Origin: Hyphomonadaceae bacterium UBA7672
GTDB taxonomy: Bacteria; Pseudomonadota; Alphaproteobacteria; Caulobacterales; Hyphomonadaceae
NCBI GenBank assembly: GCA_002483135.1
Contig: DLHI01000007.1
Coordinates: forward strand, 441,857 to 505,856
Reading direction: 5' to 3'
Length of the DNA stretch: 64,000 bases
Below are positions 7,165 to 14,257 of the stretch, piece by piece. The notes below the pieces were generated by a model. The model made no database searches and was not told the DNA's origin. It worked only from the letters and a program-made list of their open reading frames with translations. A program made the translations under genes and the position numbers. Every line of letters begins with the position of its first letter. Position 1 is the first letter of the stretch.

Positions 7165-8565
7165 GTGGCGCGCGGTCCATCCGACACCATCATCGCCCTC
7201 GCCTCCGGCTCCGGCCGCGCAGGCGTCGCCGTAATCCGCATCTCGGGCGGCGGTAGCGCCGCACTGCTCAAGGGTATGACCCGGCTGCCCACGTCCGGAA
7301 CCGGCGAGGCCGGTGGCGGTGTTTCACGTGAAACATCCTCAACCTTCCCCAGGCCCCGCCACGCCGTGATCCGCACGCTCCACGACGACCAGGGCGGCTT
7401 TCTGGACGAAGCCCTCGTCCTCTGGATGCCGGCCCCCCACTCCTACACGGGCGAAGACGTGGCCGAGCTCCACGTCCATGGCGGCCCCGCCGTGGTCGAG
7501 GCCGTTATCGGGGCGGCCCTCAAGACCCGCCTCTGCCGCATCGCCGAGCCCGGCGAATTCACCCGCCGCGCCTTCGATGCCGGGCGGATGGACCTCACCC
7601 AGGCCGAAGCCATCGGCGACCTGATCGACGCAGAAACCGAGGGCCAGCGCCGCCAGGCCGGCCGCCTCTACCAGGGCGAAGCGGCCCGTGTGTTCGAAGG
7701 CTGGCGCGGCCTGCTGGTCTCCGCCATGGCCGCGCTGGAGGCCTCGATCGACTTTCCGGACGAGGCGGACATTCCCGGAGAAATAAATCTCACCGCGCTG
7801 GAACCAATCGAAGCCCTGGCCGTTGATCTGGAGGCGGCGCTCGGGGACGCAGGCCGACTCGCGTCTGTACGCGACGGGTTCCGGATTGCGATCCTGGGCC
7901 CCCCCAACGCCGGAAAATCCTCCCTGATGAACCGCCTCGCCCGCCGCGAGGCCGCCATCGTCTCTCCCATCCCGGGAACGACGCGGGACGTGGTGGAGGT
8001 ACGCCTCGTACTGGCTGGCTACCCCGTCTGGGTCGCGGATACCGCCGGCCTGCGCGAGGCCGCTGACGCCATCGAAGCGGAGGGAATCCGCCGCGCCTTG
8101 ACGCGCGCGGAAGAGGCCGACCTCCGGATCTGGGTCTCGGATGCGTCGGATGTTTCACGTGAAACATCGTCCACCTTCCGGGAGGGCGACCTCCGCGTCC
8201 TCAACAAGGCCGATCTCCTGAACGGCGACTCACCGCCCCTTGCCGGGTCCGAGGACGTTTTCGTGGTCTCGGCCCGCACTGGCGCCGGCCTCGACCCCCT
8301 GGAGCGCCGTCTCGCCCAGATCGTCCGTGACCGCCTCGAAACCGACGAGGCGCCCCTTGTTACCCGGGCAAGGCACCGGGAGTTGGTCGAGGAAGCCCTC
8401 GCCGCCATCGAACGCGGCCTTGAGGGGGCAAGGATCGGAATAGGCGCCGAACTGGTCTCTGAAGACCTCAGACTGGCCGCGCGGGCCCTGGGACGGATCA
8501 CGGGGTCGATCGATGCCGAAGACCTGCTCGACCGGATCTTTTCGCAGTTCTGCGTGGGGAAGTGA
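7165..8565 (+). CDS. mnmE: tRNA uridine-5-carboxymethylaminomethyl modification GTPase MnmE
   Basis: MnmE works with MnmG to modify U34 in the wobble position of certain tRNAs. The 466 residues comprise an N-terminal folate-binding domain, a GTPase domain with GPPNAGKSSL at about 245-254 and NKADL near 345, and the C-terminal CVGK cysteine motif. The GTG start fits the family's N-terminus (DTIIALASG). Two parS sites are embedded in frame (residues 52-57 and 329-334), both encoding VSRET in loops that look like insertions compared with other MnmE proteins. It is followed by mnmG after a 95-base gap that holds another parS. Confidence 0.96.
   Translation: MARGPSDTIIALASGSGRAGVAVIRISGGGSAALLKGMTRLPTSGTGEAGGGVSRETSSTFPRPRHAVIRTLHDDQGGFLDEALVLWMPAPHSYTGEDVAELHVHGGPAVVEAVIGAALKTRLCRIAEPGEFTRRAFDAGRMDLTQAEAIGDLIDAETEGQRRQAGRLYQGEAARVFEGWRGLLVSAMAALEASIDFPDEADIPGEINLTALEPIEALAVDLEAALGDAGRLASVRDGFRIAILGPPNAGKSSLMNRLARREAAIVSPIPGTTRDVVEVRLVLAGYPVWVADTAGLREAADAIEAEGIRRALTRAEEADLRIWVSDASDVSRETSSTFREGDLRVLNKADLLNGDSPPLAGSEDVFVVSARTGAGLDPLERRLAQIVRDRLETDEAPLVTRARHRELVEEALAAIERGLEGARIGIGAELVSEDLRLAARALGRITGSIDAEDLLDRIFSQFCVGK
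7320..7335. other. parS site 1 (inside mnmE)
   Basis: TGTTTCACGTGAAACA, a perfect 16-bp palindromic ParB-binding site, in frame in mnmE. Confidence 0.93.
8151..8166. other. parS site 2 (inside mnmE)
   Basis: A second perfect TGTTTCACGTGAAACA in mnmE. Its 13 downstream bases also match site 1 at all but two positions, so the duplicated unit is longer than parS itself. Confidence 0.93.
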
Positions 8566-8585
8566 GCTGAACCCATCCTTACCAA

Positions 8586-8601
8586 CGTTTCACGTGAAAC
8601 A
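8586..8601. other. parS site 3 (mnmE-mnmG gap)
   Basis: CGTTTCACGTGAAACA, one terminal mismatch from the palindrome, in the 95-base intergenic gap. TCATCCACA at 8638-8646 (8 of 9 to a DnaA box) lies just before mnmG. Confidence 0.92.
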
Positions 8602-8660
8602 CTCGACGGGGGCCACGTGGTCCATTACATGACCGGCTCATCCACAGGCAGCCGCCGGCC

Positions 8661-10544
8661 ATGATTACAAATACCTTCGACGTCATCGTGATTGGCGGCG
8701 GCCATGCCGGGGCTGAGGCTGCGGCCGCGGCGGCCCGATTCGGGGCGAGGACCGCCCTCGTCACCCACAAGCTTTCGACCATCGGGGAGATGTCCTGCAA
8801 CCCGGCCATTGGCGGCCTGGGCAAGGGGCATCTGGTCCGTGAAGTCGATGCGCTCGATGGCGTCATGGGCCGCGCGGCGGATCGCGGCGGCATCCAGTTC
8901 CGGATGCTCAACCGGTCAAAGGGACCGGCGGTTCGGGGCCCCCGCACGCAAGCTGATCGCCAGCTCTATCGCGAGGCGGTGCAGGACATTCTCCGCGAGT
9001 ATCCGAACCTCACCCTGATCGAGGATGGGGTTGAAGACCTGATCGTCGAGCATGATCGAGTCGCCGGCGTGATCGGCCAGTCGGGCAGGTCGTGGCGGGC
9101 AGGCGCGGTGGTCGTCACCACGGGCACCTTCCTCAAAGGCCTGATCCACATCGGCGAGAAGCGCATCCCTGCCGGTCGCGTTGGCGAGGCGCCTGCGATT
9201 GGATTGTCGGATCGTCTCTACGGGCTGGGCCTCACGATGGGCCGCCTGAAGACGGGCACGCCCGCGCGCCTCAGGTCTTCGAGTATCGACTGGTCGGGGA
9301 TCGAGATGCAGCCGGCGGATGCGGACCCGATCCCGTTTTCCTTCCTCAACGATCGCATCACCGTCCCGCAGATTGCGTGCGGCATCACCTGGACCTCGGC
9401 AGAGGTGCACGCGGTGATCGGCGACAACATCCACAAGTCGGCGGTTTATTCCGGCGCCATTGCAGGCCGGGGCCCGCGCTATTGCCCGTCCATCGAGGAC
9501 AAGGTGAAGCGTTTCGCCGACCGCGACAAACACCAGGTCTTCCTCGAACCCGAGGGCCTGCCCGGCTCCGAATACGGCGACACCGTCTATCCGAACGGCA
9601 TCTCCACCTCGCTGCCCGAGGACGTGCAGGAAGCCTTCATCCGCAAGATCGCTGGCCTTGAGCGCGTGGAGATCCAGCGCTTCGGCTACGCCATCGAATA
9701 CGACTATGTGGACCCGCGCGAGCTGACGCCGGACCTGGCCGTGAAGAAGCTTCCGGGCCTTTATCTGGCGGGCCAGATCAATGGCACCACAGGCTATGAA
9801 GAGGCTGCAGGACAAGGGCTTGTCGCTGGTTTGAACGCTGCGCGCTTCGCTGCGGGCAATGACCCCTACATCCTCGACCGGAGCCGCGCGTATATCGGCG
9901 TGATGATCGATGATCTCGTGACGCGGGGCGTTTCCGAGCCCTATCGCATGTTCACGTCGCGCGCCGAATATCGGCTGACGCTGCGCGCCGACAATGCCGA
10001 CCAGCGGCTGACGGAAGAGGGTGTCTCCGCCGGCGTCGTGGGATCGAAAAGGCGTGAAGCGTTTCACGTGAAACGTTCATCGATCGACGCCGCGCGCGAA
10101 CGCTTGCAGTCGCTGACGCTGACGCCGAACGAAGCGCGCGCACAGGGCATCCATGTCAATCAGGATGGCAAGCGCCGCAACGGACTCGAGCTGATGGGCT
10201 ATGACGCGGTCGACTTCGCAAAGCTGCGCGCGGTGTGGCCGGAGCTTTCCGATGTCACGCCGCAGGTCGCCGAGCAGATGGAGATCGAGGCGCAGTACGC
10301 GGGATACCTTGATCGTCAGGAGGCGGACATCGTCGCCTTCCGGCGTGACGAGGACATGCGCATGCCCGCCGATCTCGACTATCGTGCGATCGGCGGACTT
10401 TCGAACGAGGCGAAGGACAAGCTGTCGACGGTCCGGCCAGCGACGCTTGGCCAGGCCGCGCGCATCGAGGGCATGACGCCCGGAGCGATCACGGCGGTGC
10501 TGGGATACCTGAAGCGCGCGGCGAAGAAGAGTGCGCGGGGGTGA
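8661..10544 (+). CDS. mnmG: tRNA uridine-5-carboxymethylaminomethyl modification enzyme MnmG
   Basis: This FAD- and NADH-dependent partner of MnmE has 627 residues, the usual length. The N-terminus contains the dinucleotide-binding sequence VIGGGHAGAEAA (about 10-21). MSCNPAIGGLGKGHLVREVDALDG and the CGITWTSAEVHAVI region, typical of GidA proteins, follow. A C-terminal helical domain binds MnmE and tRNA. A parS lies in frame at about residues 467-472, encoding FHVKR in a loop. In Caulobacter relatives this gene lies between mnmE and rsmG, as here. Confidence 0.97.
   Translation: MITNTFDVIVIGGGHAGAEAAAAAARFGARTALVTHKLSTIGEMSCNPAIGGLGKGHLVREVDALDGVMGRAADRGGIQFRMLNRSKGPAVRGPRTQADRQLYREAVQDILREYPNLTLIEDGVEDLIVEHDRVAGVIGQSGRSWRAGAVVVTTGTFLKGLIHIGEKRIPAGRVGEAPAIGLSDRLYGLGLTMGRLKTGTPARLRSSSIDWSGIEMQPADADPIPFSFLNDRITVPQIACGITWTSAEVHAVIGDNIHKSAVYSGAIAGRGPRYCPSIEDKVKRFADRDKHQVFLEPEGLPGSEYGDTVYPNGISTSLPEDVQEAFIRKIAGLERVEIQRFGYAIEYDYVDPRELTPDLAVKKLPGLYLAGQINGTTGYEEAAGQGLVAGLNAARFAAGNDPYILDRSRAYIGVMIDDLVTRGVSEPYRMFTSRAEYRLTLRADNADQRLTEEGVSAGVVGSKRREAFHVKRSSIDAARERLQSLTLTPNEARAQGIHVNQDGKRRNGLELMGYDAVDFAKLRAVWPELSDVTPQVAEQMEIEAQYAGYLDRQEADIVAFRRDEDMRMPADLDYRAIGGLSNEAKDKLSTVRPATLGQAARIEGMTPGAITAVLGYLKRAAKKSARG
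10060..10075. other. parS site 4 (inside mnmG)
   Basis: CGTTTCACGTGAAACG, a full palindrome differing from the consensus only at the outermost pair. Confidence 0.92.
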
Positions 10545-10559
10545 GTTGCGCTCTGTCGA

Positions 10560-10707
10560 GAGACCCCCTCCGTCTCGCTGACTGCGTCAGCGATCCACCT
10601 CCCCCAGTCGCGTGGCGACTGGGGGAGGCAAGGCGCCTTGCCTCCCTCACTTGCAACGCAAGTGGGGGAGGTGGCGCGCCGCGCAGCGGCGTGACGGAGG
10701 GGGTCTC
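10560..10707. repeat. Family 2 inverted repeat element, complete, next to DUF559 gene
   Basis: The outer stem is GAGACCCCCTCCGTC with its complement. An internal hairpin (GCTGACTGCGTCAGC) and two CCACCTCCCCCA/GGGGGAGG-type hairpins lie inside. It begins 16 bases after mnmG and ends 9 bases before the stop codon of the DUF559 gene. Confidence 0.93.
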
Positions 10708-10715
10708 TCGAACGC

Positions 10716-11072
10716 TCATGCGCGCGGCGGCAATCGCGCCTCAATCGACGCCAGTACGCCATCGAGATTATCGTAGACCTCTGCATTCCAGAATCGAAGA
10801 ACGGTCCATCCGCGTTGCTCCAACGATGCTGTGCGCCGGTCGTCGCCTTGGCGTTCCTCAATTGTCGAATGCGTGGCGCCGTCGAGTTCGATCGCGAGCT
10901 TCAGCTTCACCACCGCAAAGTCGAGAATGTATGGGCTCACCGGGTGCTGGACGCGAAACTGCCAGCCGCCGAGTTGGCGCCCTTTCAATCTTGACCAGAG
11001 GATGCGCTCGGCATCGGTCAACTCGCGGCGCAGCGAATGCGCGCGCTGGCGTGTCTGCCAATCCTGTTTCAC
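10716..11072 (-). CDS. DUF559 (Vsr-like) endonuclease-fold protein, repeat-flanked copy 1
   Basis: The 118-residue protein has the DUF559 signature: RRELTDAERILWSRLK at about 16-31, FRVQHPVSPYILDF near 38-51, LAIELDGATHS near 57-67 and GWTVLRFWN near 86-94. The aspartate of YILDF, the ExD of ELDG and the glutamine of RVQHP fit a PD-(D/E)XK nuclease core like Vsr mismatch endonuclease. The GTG start at 11072 has GGAGGGGG about 7 bases upstream, supplied by the neighbouring half repeat. The gene interrupts mnmG-rsmG on the opposite strand and is flanked by family 2 repeats on both sides. Nuclease activity is inferred from the family; its target is unknown. Confidence 0.85.
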   Translation of the reverse strand: MKQDWQTRQRAHSLRRELTDAERILWSRLKGRQLGGWQFRVQHPVSPYILDFAVVKLKLAIELDGATHSTIEERQGDDRRTASLEQRGWTVLRFWNAEVYDNLDGVLASIEARLPPRA

Positions 11073-11076
11073 CGAT

Positions 11077-11148
11077 GGACCCCCTCCGTCTCGCCGCTGC
11101 GCGGCGATCCACCTCCCCCAGTCTGCGACTGAGGGAGGCAAGGCGGCA
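11077..11148. repeat. Family 2 half element upstream of the DUF559 gene
   Basis: GGACCCCCTCCGTC, the CGCCGCTGCGCGGCG hairpin and CCACCTCCCCCA...GAGGGAGG correspond to one arm of the complete element at 10560-10707; the second arm is absent. On the minus strand it provides the DUF559 ribosome site. Its far end is 28 bases from the rsmG start. Confidence 0.9.
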
Positions 11149-11175
11149 AGCGTCTCGCATGATCGGAGACTCTCG

Positions 11176-11829
11176 ATGACCTTCCCCGCTCGTGATGAGG
11201 ATGGATTTGGTCCGGACGACGCCGCGCGCCTTACGGGTGTTTCACGTGAAACAATGGCGCGCGTGGATTCGTATCTGGCGACGCTGGACGCGTGGCGGGA
11301 GCGAATCAATCTGATCGGGCCGGGCGAGGGGCGCCATCTCTGGCGGCGCCATGTGCTCGATTCACTCCAGCTCATCGAACAAATTTCTTTTGACGATCTG
11401 GCGATCGCGGACCTGGGGTCAGGGGCAGGTTTCCCGGGGCTGGTGATCGCCTGCGCGATGGCGGAACGACCGGGCGCTTCGGTGACGCTGGTTGAAAAAA
11501 GTCCGCGCAAGTCAGAGTTCCTGACGGCTGCGATCAAGGAAAGCGGCCTGCCCGCCCGGGTTCTGAATGTGCGTATTGAAGACGCGCCGCGGCAGAAATT
11601 CGACCTGGTGACGGCCCGGGCGCTGGCCCCGCTGCCCAAACTTCTGGGGTATGCTTACCAGTGGCTTAAACCTTCCGGTAAGGCCCTGCTGATGAAAGGT
11701 AGGGACACGGCCGCCGAACTGGCCGAGGCGCGACGGGCCTGGAGCTTTGAAATCTCCGAGCGGCCCAGCCTCTCCAGTCCCGAAGGCCGCGTCCTGAGAC
11801 TTTCGTCGATTGAACCCCGGAGGGCCTGA
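11176..11829 (+). CDS. rsmG: 16S rRNA (guanine-N7) methyltransferase RsmG
   Basis: RsmG methylates G527 of 16S rRNA using S-adenosylmethionine. It has 217 residues. LDAWRERINLIG near 35-46 and the SAM-binding motif IADLGSGAGFPGLVIA near 76-91 are typical. A parS at residues 21-26 encodes VSRET; many alphaproteobacterial RsmG proteins carry this peptide at the same place. The ATG at 11176 lies after a half repeat; earlier in-frame ATGs fall inside the opposite-strand DUF559 gene. The stop codon overlaps the parA start (TGATG). Confidence 0.94.
   Translation: MTFPARDEDGFGPDDAARLTGVSRETMARVDSYLATLDAWRERINLIGPGEGRHLWRRHVLDSLQLIEQISFDDLAIADLGSGAGFPGLVIACAMAERPGASVTLVEKSPRKSEFLTAAIKESGLPARVLNVRIEDAPRQKFDLVTARALAPLPKLLGYAYQWLKPSGKALLMKGRDTAAELAEARRAWSFEISERPSLSSPEGRVLRLSSIEPRRA
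11238..11253. other. parS site 5 (inside rsmG)
   Basis: TGTTTCACGTGAAACA, a perfect palindrome about 580 bases upstream of parA. Confidence 0.93.
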
Positions 11830-12614
11830 TGCGCGTCATCGCCGTCGCCAACCAGAAAGGCGGAGTGGGCAAGACCACGACCGCCATCAATCTCGGCACC
11901 GCACTGGCCGCGGTCGGCCGGCGCGTGCTCATCCTTGATTGCGATGCGCAGGGCAACGCCTCGACCGGTCTTGGCGTTGAGCCGACCGCGCGGCGCAAGT
12001 CATCCTACGACGTGCTCGTCGGAGACGCGAGCCTTGCCGATGGCATCATCGAGACGCGCGTGCCGAACCTTGATCTGGTGCCGGGCGACGAAAACCTCGC
12101 CGGCGTCGAGACGCTGCTGCACTCGGACCCCAAGAAGAATTTCCGCCTGCGCGAAGCCTTCGAGACGCTGCGCGCAACGGGCAAGATCTACGACACCGTT
12201 CTGATCGACTGCCCGCCTTCGCTGTCGACGGTGACGATCAATGCGATGGTTGCGGCCAACGCCGTGCTCGTTCCCCTGCAGTGCGAGTTTCTCGCGCTTG
12301 AGGGACTCTCGCAGCTTCTGCGCACCGTCGATCTGGTGCGCGGCGCGCTGAACCCGGGCCTCGAAATCCAGGGTGTGGTGCTGACCATGTACGACAAGAG
12401 GAACAACCTCTCCGACCAGGTGGCGGGCGAGGTGCGCTCCTTCTTCGGACCCAAGGTTTACCAGACGGTCATACCCAGAAACGTAAAACTTTCCGAGGCC
12501 CCGTCCTTCGGACTACCGGCCATACTTTACGATCACAAGTGCACTGGCAGCGAGGCCTATATCATGCTCGCCCAGGAACTGATGCAACGCGAACGCGAGA
12601 GGGCAGCGGCGTGA
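11829..12614 (+). CDS. parA: Chromosome-partitioning ATPase ParA
   Basis: This Walker-type ATPase forms the nucleoid gradient that pulls ParB-parS complexes to the pole. It has 261 residues. The deviant Walker A motif KGGVGKTTT at residues 10-18 carries the signature lysine. LILDCDAQGNASTGLG and VLIDCPPSLS are typical of the small chromosomal ParA proteins (Soj) without an N-terminal helix-turn-helix. The start overlaps the rsmG stop by one base and the stop overlaps parB by four, so rsmG-parA-parB is one transcriptional unit. Confidence 0.97.
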   Translation: MRVIAVANQKGGVGKTTTAINLGTALAAVGRRVLILDCDAQGNASTGLGVEPTARRKSSYDVLVGDASLADGIIETRVPNLDLVPGDENLAGVETLLHSDPKKNFRLREAFETLRATGKIYDTVLIDCPPSLSTVTINAMVAANAVLVPLQCEFLALEGLSQLLRTVDLVRGALNPGLEIQGVVLTMYDKRNNLSDQVAGEVRSFFGPKVYQTVIPRNVKLSEAPSFGLPAILYDHKCTGSEAYIMLAQELMQRERERAAA

Positions 12615-13561
12615 CTCAACCCCTTAAACAAGCCAAGCTTGGCCGTGGACTTTCCGCCCTGCTGGGCGATTACTCCGGGGCGCGCAACGTGGTTGATACG
12701 CCGGTGCCGACAGGAGCCGATGCTCCGGATGCGGACGATGTCGCAACCTCCGACATCGCCATTGACCGGATCGTGCCCAATCCGAAGCAGCCGCGCCGCA
12801 CCTTCATCGAGGCCGAGCTGGAAGAGCTGGCCGATTCGATCCGCGCCAAGGGCGTGATCATGCCGATTCTGGTTCGGCCCGATCCGAACCAGCCGGAAAT
12901 GTTCGAGATCATCGCGGGCGAACGCCGCTGGCGCGCGGCGCGCCGGGCGGGACTTGCGGTCATACCGGCGGTCGTGCGCGAGATGGACGATCGCGAGACG
13001 CTCGAGATCGCCATCATCGAGAACGTGCAGCGGTCTGACCTCAACGCGGTGGAAGAGGCGGAAGCTTACAAGGCGCTGATCGACAGGTTTGGCCGCACGC
13101 AGGATTCGGTGGCCGCCCAGGTCGGCAAGAGCCGCGAGCATGTGTCGAACACGATGCGTCTGCTGGCCCTGCCCGAGGATGTGCGTGAGCATCTGCGCGA
13201 AGGCCGCCTCACGGCGGGCCATGGGCGCGCGCTGCTGAAGACGTCCGCGGATGCTTCGGCGCTGGCGGCGCAAGTGATCGCGAAGGGTCTTTCGGTGCGC
13301 GAGACGGAAGCGCTGTCGAAGGAGAAACTCGGCGGCGCCGTGAAGGCGCTGGCCAAGACGATGGGCGAGGAGAAGGACGTCGACACCAAGGCGCTGGAGC
13401 TTGACCTGCAGCGCGCGCTGGGACTCGACGTCGACATTCGCCATGTGAACGGCAAGGGCGGCGAAGTGCGCATCAAGTATGCGCAGCTGGAACAGCTGGA
13501 CGAGATCTGCCGGCTGCTGTCGCGGCCGCGTGTGGCGCCAGGTGGCGAGGGCGGGCTTTAG
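12611..13561 (+). CDS. parB: Chromosome-partitioning protein ParB
   Basis: ParB is a CTP-dependent clamp that loads at parS and spreads. It has 316 residues. The N-terminal LGRGLSALLGD interacts with ParA. The CTP-binding box GERRWRAARRAGL lies near residue 101-113, the parS-reading helix-turn-helix (VGKSREHVSNTMRLLALP) near 175-192, and a C-terminal dimerisation domain ends the protein. The GTG start overlapping the parA stop (GTGA) gives the family N-terminus; earlier in-frame codons lie inside parA. Five parS sites lie within 5.3 kb upstream. Confidence 0.97.
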   Translation: MTQPLKQAKLGRGLSALLGDYSGARNVVDTPVPTGADAPDADDVATSDIAIDRIVPNPKQPRRTFIEAELEELADSIRAKGVIMPILVRPDPNQPEMFEIIAGERRWRAARRAGLAVIPAVVREMDDRETLEIAIIENVQRSDLNAVEEAEAYKALIDRFGRTQDSVAAQVGKSREHVSNTMRLLALPEDVREHLREGRLTAGHGRALLKTSADASALAAQVIAKGLSVRETEALSKEKLGGAVKALAKTMGEEKDVDTKALELDLQRALGLDVDIRHVNGKGGEVRIKYAQLEQLDEICRLLSRPRVAPGGEGGL

Positions 13562-13588
13562 GGCTTGCTCTGATGTGAGAGATTGGAG

Positions 13589-13622
13589 CGGCCCGCGTGA
13601 TGAGCGCGGGCCGTTTTGTTTT
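13589..13622 (+). terminator. Terminator of the rsmG-parA-parB unit
   Basis: The 9-bp stem CGGCCCGCG/CGCGGGCCG is followed by TTTTGTTTT. It abuts the stop codon of the convergent antitoxin gene. Confidence 0.88.
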
Positions 13623-13918
13623 CAGGCCGCGCTCTCGAATGAGATGCGCAGGCCGATGGCGGACAGGACACGCTGCACCGTGTCGAAGCTTGGATTGCCT
13701 TCTTCGGAGAACGCCTTGTAGAGGCCCTCGCGGCTGATGCCGGCGTCGCGCGCGACCTGGCTCATGTTGCGGGCGCGGATGACAGTCTCGACCGCGCGCA
13801 TGAGAGCCGCAGCGTCGCCGGGATTATCCTCCACTGTCGCGTTCAGGAATTCGACGATGGCTTCGTTGGATTTGAGATATTTGGCCGGGTCGAAGCGGCT
13901 GAACTTATGCTTGGCCAT
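13622..13918 (-). CDS. HigA-type antitoxin (HTH addiction module protein)
   Basis: The 98-residue DNA-binding antitoxin has a helix-turn-helix near 53-75 (MSQVARDAGISREGLYKAFSEEGNPS) and ends RVLSAIGLRISFESAA. This is the pattern of addiction-module antidotes paired with Gp49-like HigB toxins. It should neutralise the toxin encoded just upstream and repress their shared promoter. The ATG at 13918 overlaps the end of the toxin gene by 14 bases, in the toxin-first order typical of higBA. Translation of the two is probably coupled. Confidence 0.88.
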   Translation of the reverse strand: MAKHKFSRFDPAKYLKSNEAIVEFLNATVEDNPGDAAALMRAVETVIRARNMSQVARDAGISREGLYKAFSEEGNPSFDTVQRVLSAIGLRISFESAA

Positions 13919-14216
13919 GACTGTCTCTCCAATCTTCGGCGATCTCCTTCGCCTTGCGGATATCCCGGTCCTGCGTTGACTTGTCGCCGCCGCACAGGAG
14001 CACAATGATCTCTTCGCCGTGCCGCATGTAGTACACGCGGTATCCCGGGCCGTAGTCGATCCGCAGCTCGGATACGCCTTCGCCAACCGGCTTCACGTCG
14101 CCCGGATTTCCCGCCGAGAGACGGACGAGGCGCTGGACGATCCGGCCTTTGGCGCGCTCATCCCTGAGGTCTTCGAGCCATTCGTCGAAGACGTCGCTGT
14201 GGATGAGCTCGACCAT
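13905..14216 (-). CDS. RelE/HigB-type toxin (Gp49-like)
   Basis: The 103-residue mRNA-interferase-fold protein begins MVELIHSDVFDEWLEDLRDERAKGRI. It continues with the conserved RLVRLSAGNPGDVKPVGEGVSELRIDYGPGYRVYY block and GGDKSTQDRDIRKAKEIAEDW, the signature of the phage-derived Gp49/HigB group. It is predicted to cleave mRNA at the ribosome. The ATG at 14216 lies only about 6 bases from a promoter -10 box, so the message may be leaderless. An earlier in-frame ATG at 14234 lies upstream of that -10 box and is unlikely to be used. Confidence 0.87.
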   Translation of the reverse strand: MVELIHSDVFDEWLEDLRDERAKGRIVQRLVRLSAGNPGDVKPVGEGVSELRIDYGPGYRVYYMRHGEEIIVLLCGGDKSTQDRDIRKAKEIAEDWRDSHGQA

Positions 14217-14222
14217 GTGTGG

Positions 14223-14250
14223 ACCATAGCACACATATTGCAGGTGTCAA
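14223..14250 (-). promoter_or_regulatory. Promoter of the HigBA-type operon
   Basis: On the minus strand, TTGACA (14250-14245), 16 bases and TATGGT (14228-14223) form a near-consensus sigma-70 promoter. TGTG and CACA half-sites flank the -10 box, a likely autorepression operator. The -10 box is 6 bases from the toxin ATG. Confidence 0.7.
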
Positions 14251-14257
14251 CCGTGGT

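Noticed and set aside
8566..8660. mnmE-mnmG gap as an alternative replication origin
   Set aside because: It has a parS and one DnaA-like box and sits near the skew switch, but 95 bp with no AT-rich region or GANTC cluster is too little; the hemE/ppsR gap fits far better.
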